From Paraburkholderia sp. BL25I1N1 (lineage in GTDB: Bacteria; Pseudomonadota; Gammaproteobacteria; Burkholderiales; Burkholderiaceae), in the NCBI RefSeq assembly GCF_003002025.1, contig NZ_PVZB01000012.1, positions 1 through 64,000 of the forward strand: a stretch of DNA of 64,000 bases, given 5' to 3'. The translations under genes were made by a program, and so were the position numbers. The first letter of the stretch is position 1, and every line of letters starts with the position of its first letter. Shown one piece after another: positions 61,739 through 64,000 of this stretch. The notes below the pieces were generated by a model. That model saw nothing but the letters and a program-made list of their open reading frames with translations. It was not told the DNA's origin and ran no database searches.

Positions 61739-63223
61739 ATGCCCACGTTCGACGTCGATGCCAACCAGACCGCGCTGCGGGTATTCGATTCGGTAAGAGC
61801 GCTGGCGTTCGTCGGCGACCTCAGTATGGGACAGCCGACGGACCATTCATTGCGCACCGGATGGCTGGCGGCTCGGCTCGCCCGCGCAGCCGGGCTCGAT
61901 TCGCAAGCTTGTGACACGGTGCGCGAGGTAGCGCTGCTGCGCTGGTCGGGCTGCACCGCGAACGCGTCGGGCTTCGCCGATGTGTTCGGCGACGATATTG
62001 CGATCAGGGCGACGATGCTCGAGGGACGATCGGACTGGGCCGCGCCGCTGGAGGCGCTGGGCGGGGCGGCGTCCGTCATGCTGCCGCTCGCGGAAACCCA
62101 CTGCGAGGTATCGGGAGAGATTGCGAGTATGTCGGGCCTTTCAAGCATGACGGTCACGTCGCTCCGTCACATTTTCGAAACATGGGACGGTTTCGGGTTT
62201 CCCGCGAAAATGGCTCGCGAGTCGGTGCCGATGGCGGTGTTCGTCGTTGCGCTGGCGGGCGATCTGGAGGTGTTCGGTCGCACTTACGGCACCGAACGGG
62301 CGCTCGAGCTCATCACGCAACGCTCCGACAGTCGATATCCGGCCCATCTCGTCGCAACGGCCGTCAGTAACGCAAGCGGCTGGCTCGATGAGGTCGGGCG
62401 CGCGACGCTCGACGACTTCGACGCGGCATTGATCACGCCCGACATGCAACAGCCGACCGCGGCCGAGCTGATCGCCGATGTGATCGATCTCAAGTTGCCG
62501 TGGATGACGGGCTTTTCGCGCGCGGTCGCGACGACTGCAGCAGCGTGCTGCGTGCGGCTTGCACTCGATCAAACCGCGCAAACCCGCGTCTACCATGCTG
62601 CGTTGATTCACGGCATAGGTCGAGCCGCCGTCCCCAACGAGGTGTGGAATCAGCGTGAGACGCTAGCGGCCAGCGCCTGGGAAAAGATTCGGCTGGTTCC
62701 TTACTGGACAGCGCGCGCCGGCAGGCAAACCGGCGCCCTCGCCGAGGCCGCCGGCCTAGCTTCCTACGCGTACGAAAGGCAGGACGGCTCTGGATACTTT
62801 CGCGGCGTAGCCGGACACGCGTTGACGCTCGAGGCACGTGTGCTGGCGGCCTCGGTCGCGTGGGTGGCTCTGCGTTCGCCAAGGCCCTGGCGCGACGCGC
62901 TGCCGGCCGATGCCGCCAGGAAGATCTTGCGCGAGGAGGTCGAGCGCGGAAGGTTGAGCGACGAAGCGGTCGACGCGCTCGTGGCGCAGGCGCCTGCGAG
63001 CGGACGGTTCGCGAAACGCGTCTCGCAGAGAGCGCGCCTGTCGGCGCGGGAGATGGATGTGCTGCGTGTGATCTCGCGTGGCGCGAGCAACAAGGAGGCA
63101 GCGCGCGAGTTGGCAATGAGCCCAAGCACCGTGCGCACCCACGTCGAGAGCATGTTTCGCAAGCTCGATTGCTCGACTCGCGCGGCAGCCACGCTTAAAG
63201 CGTCGGCGATGGGGCTGCTGTAG
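61739..63223 (+). CDS. HD-domain regulator with C-terminal LuxR-type HTH
   Basis: This 494-residue protein has two HD-like halves (TDHSLRTGWLAARLARAAGL near residue 40, and AALIHGIGRAAVPNEVWN near residue 290), GYP-like ERQDGSGYFRG, and a LuxR/GerE helix-turn-helix at the end (LSAREMDVLRVISRGASNKEAARELAMSPSTVRTHVESMF). The HD dyad of the second half reads HGIG, not HDIG, so phosphodiesterase activity is doubtful. ATG 61739 is chosen where family similarity begins. It may respond to a nucleotide or other ligand to control transcription. Confidence 0.75.
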   Translation: MPTFDVDANQTALRVFDSVRALAFVGDLSMGQPTDHSLRTGWLAARLARAAGLDSQACDTVREVALLRWSGCTANASGFADVFGDDIAIRATMLEGRSDWAAPLEALGGAASVMLPLAETHCEVSGEIASMSGLSSMTVTSLRHIFETWDGFGFPAKMARESVPMAVFVVALAGDLEVFGRTYGTERALELITQRSDSRYPAHLVATAVSNASGWLDEVGRATLDDFDAALITPDMQQPTAAELIADVIDLKLPWMTGFSRAVATTAAACCVRLALDQTAQTRVYHAALIHGIGRAAVPNEVWNQRETLAASAWEKIRLVPYWTARAGRQTGALAEAAGLASYAYERQDGSGYFRGVAGHALTLEARVLAASVAWVALRSPRPWRDALPADAARKILREEVERGRLSDEAVDALVAQAPASGRFAKRVSQRARLSAREMDVLRVISRGASNKEAARELAMSPSTVRTHVESMFRKLDCSTRAAATLKASAMGLL

Positions 63224-63300
63224 TGATAATGCCCCGCCTGTCGGGACGGCGTTGTCAACTTGCCATGCGTGAGACAAAACGCTGGAGGTGTGACGACGAT

Positions 63301-64000
63301 TTAGAAACCAGTCGACGGATCTTGGGCGAGGTCGGTGAATTCGCGCCAGGCAACGAACCTTGCTGCAAGCTGTTTGCGATAAAACGAAGCGCGCAGCAGA
63401 TGCCGCTTGATCGCGAAGTGTTGCCGGATCAGTCCGAAGCCCGACAGGAAGGCCTGCGTGCGTTTCGAATCGCGAAAACCGCGCATGCGACGCTCGCGTT
63501 CACGTGTCGGCTGGTGGCTGTTTTCAGCCCTGTTGTTCAGTCGGGCTGCCGCTTTGGCAAACACGTGCTTTACGCTCCCCAGCTCTGGAATCTCAGCTTT
63601 GGCGGCCGGATAGCTGCGCAGTTGATCGGTAATGATCTTGCGCGGCACCGGGTTCGAGCGCAGCACACGCTTGAAGAAGCGCTTGGCCGCGGCCTTATCG
63701 CGCCGCTTTTGCAGCAGGATGTCGAGTGCGGCGCCGTGCTCGTCCACTGCGCGCCATAGCAGGTACGGTTCTCCGCGCAACGTCACGAACATCTCGTCAA
63801 GGTGCCGTGTGCCGCCTGGCTTGCGACGCGCCGCTTTGACCCGACGAGCAAAGGCGGCGCCAAACTTATCGCACCAGCATCGGATCGTCTCGTAGGTCAC
63901 GATCACGCCGCGTTCAAGAGCAGTTCTTCGATGTCACGCAAGCTCAATTGATATCGGTAGTACCAGCGCACGGCGCAACTGATCACGCCGGCTGGAAAAC
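63301..64000 (-). pseudogene. Frameshifted IS6-type transposase at the window edge
   Basis: The frame 63301-63906 holds the DDE core (RHLDEMFVTLRGEPYLLWRAVDE, IITDQLRSYPAAKAEI, RAENSHQPTRERERRMRGF). The N-terminal part (RWYYRYQLSLRDIEELL) lies in another frame from about 63910 to the edge, where one base is missing in the stretch expected to read EELLLERGV. The gene runs past the window, so about ten N-terminal residues are unseen. It differs from the IS6 copies at 30 and 33 kb. Confidence 0.8.

Overview
The window looks like a chromosomal or megaplasmid accessory region of a soil or plant-associated Burkholderiales bacterium, most likely Paraburkholderia or Caballeronia. This is inferred from high GC, a DUF4148-like lipoprotein, an acdR/acdS pair, many LysR, IclR and TetR regulators, and IS6-family insertion sequences. 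No rRNA, tRNA, CRISPR array or phage gene was seen.

Layout. 0.4-3.4 kb: a small lipoprotein, an ArsR regulator, an SDR and its LysR neighbour. 3.6-11.3 kb: catabolic locus A. A minus-strand run (NTF2-like protein, maleylacetate reductase, intradiol dioxygenase, TIM-barrel isomerase, IclR regulator, aldo/keto reductase) faces a plus-strand SDR and MFS transporter. 11.3-13.6 kb: a MerR regulator facing two alpha/beta hydrolases, the second resembling fluoroacetate dehalogenase. 13.7-20.6 kb: a LysR regulator facing an opine/amino-acid-type operon (two FAD oxidoreductases, ABC ATPase, binding protein, permease, SDR). 21-25.3 kb: MFS transporter, M20 peptidase, divergent LysR and an unknown protein. 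25.9-29.5 kb: a chemoreceptor, then AcdR facing ACC deaminase. 30-34.1 kb: an IS6 element and a decayed IS6 copy flank a LysR/NTF2-like/SDR set. 34.5-36.6 kb: cytochrome b561, a YedY-like molybdoenzyme and a DUF5666-like periplasmic protein. 36.9-39 kb: gene remnants plus small proteins.

39-59.6 kb: large catabolic locus B. A TetR regulator sits beside an SMP-30 lactonase, a 6-oxocamphor-hydrolase-like crotonase, an MFS transporter and a three-subunit molybdenum hydroxylase. Next come an EthD protein, a PRISE-type reductase, a second maleylacetate reductase and hydroxyquinol dioxygenase pair, a YciI-like protein and two dehydrogenases. The locus ends with a complete sugar-type ABC importer and a divergent XRE/MmyB regulator. 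59.7-64 kb: a decayed IS6 fragment, two DUF308-like membrane proteins, a degenerate HD-GYP/LuxR regulator and a frameshifted IS6-type transposase at the edge.

Together: both loci end in intradiol cleavage of a hydroxyquinol-type ring and NADH-dependent reduction of maleylacetate towards 3-oxoadipate. Neither carries the flavin monooxygenase or decarboxylase that usually makes hydroxyquinol. Locus B adds a cyclic beta-diketone-type hydrolase, a lactonase, a molybdenum hydroxylase and a dedicated ABC importer, suggesting an uncharacterised route for a cyclic or plant-derived substrate. Near-identical palindromes in the locus B promoters point to a TetR regulon.
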